A stretch of DNA of 6,319 bases from Bryobacteraceae bacterium. Its GTDB lineage: Bacteria; Acidobacteriota; Terriglobia; Bryobacterales; Bryobacteraceae. The translations under genes and the position numbers were made by a program. Under the pieces are notes generated by a model. That model saw nothing but the letters and a program-made list of their open reading frames with translations, was not told the DNA's origin and did no database searches. Shown here in pieces: positions 6,313 to 6,319 of this stretch (its first letter is position 1; the number at the start of each line of letters is the position of its first letter). The stretch lies in assembly GCA_025929455.1 (NCBI GenBank), contig JAICMB010000202.1, positions 1 to 6,319 of the forward strand, read 5' to 3'.

Positions 6313-6319
6313 GACCCGC

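Noticed and set aside
1..6319. CRISPR array, tRNA, rRNA, insertion sequence or phage genes
   Set aside because: No regularly spaced repeats, no tRNA- or rRNA-like segments, no transposase or integrase motifs and no terminal inverted repeats with target duplication were seen.

Overview
The window looks like part of a chromosome of an Acidobacterium, most likely from the Solibacter/Bryobacter branch. This rests on three things seen here: a GC-rich sequence, a very long Oar-like TonB-dependent receptor with an N-terminal carboxypeptidase-regulatory-like domain, and a membrane protein that joins a regulator-like N-terminal domain to periplasmic malectin domains. Both protein types are heavily expanded in that group. 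The assignment is from protein style only.

Layout from left to right. Positions 1-776 (minus) hold a LysR-type transcriptional regulator that runs off the left edge; about 258 residues are visible. Positions 777-949 are an AT-rich intergenic stretch with two 13-bp dyads of the LysR-box form T-N11-A, spaced 29 bp centre to centre, and a GC-rich hairpin next to the LysR start. Positions 950-2500 (minus) encode a 516-residue protein: a cytoplasmic domain resembling a DNA-binding domain, a Pro/Ala-rich linker, one membrane helix, then two tandem malectin-like domains predicted to be periplasmic. Positions 2501-2819 are a divergent intergenic region of 319 bp. It has a candidate promoter for the minus gene, a cluster of CGTTAAC/CGTTAC elements that includes the perfect palindrome TGCGTTAACGCA, and a 9-bp inverted repeat in the leader of the plus gene. 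Positions 2820-6272 (plus) encode a complete 1150-residue TonB-dependent receptor with signal peptide, carboxypeptidase-regulatory-like domain, plug and long beta-barrel ending in Phe. A hairpin at 6285-6309 probably terminates it.

The working hypothesis, which is inference, is that the malectin protein is a one-component transmembrane sensor. It would detect a sugar or glycan in the periplasm and act on DNA through its cytoplasmic domain, controlling the divergently transcribed outer-membrane receptor through the repeat cluster between them. That would be an analogue of SusR/HTCS or sigma/anti-sigma control of SusC-like receptors, but with malectin as the sensing module. No SusD-like partner, glycoside hydrolase, sigma factor or FecR-like gene is visible in this window. 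The LysR gene lies downstream of the sensor in the same direction but has its own regulatory-looking upstream region, so it may be a separate unit.
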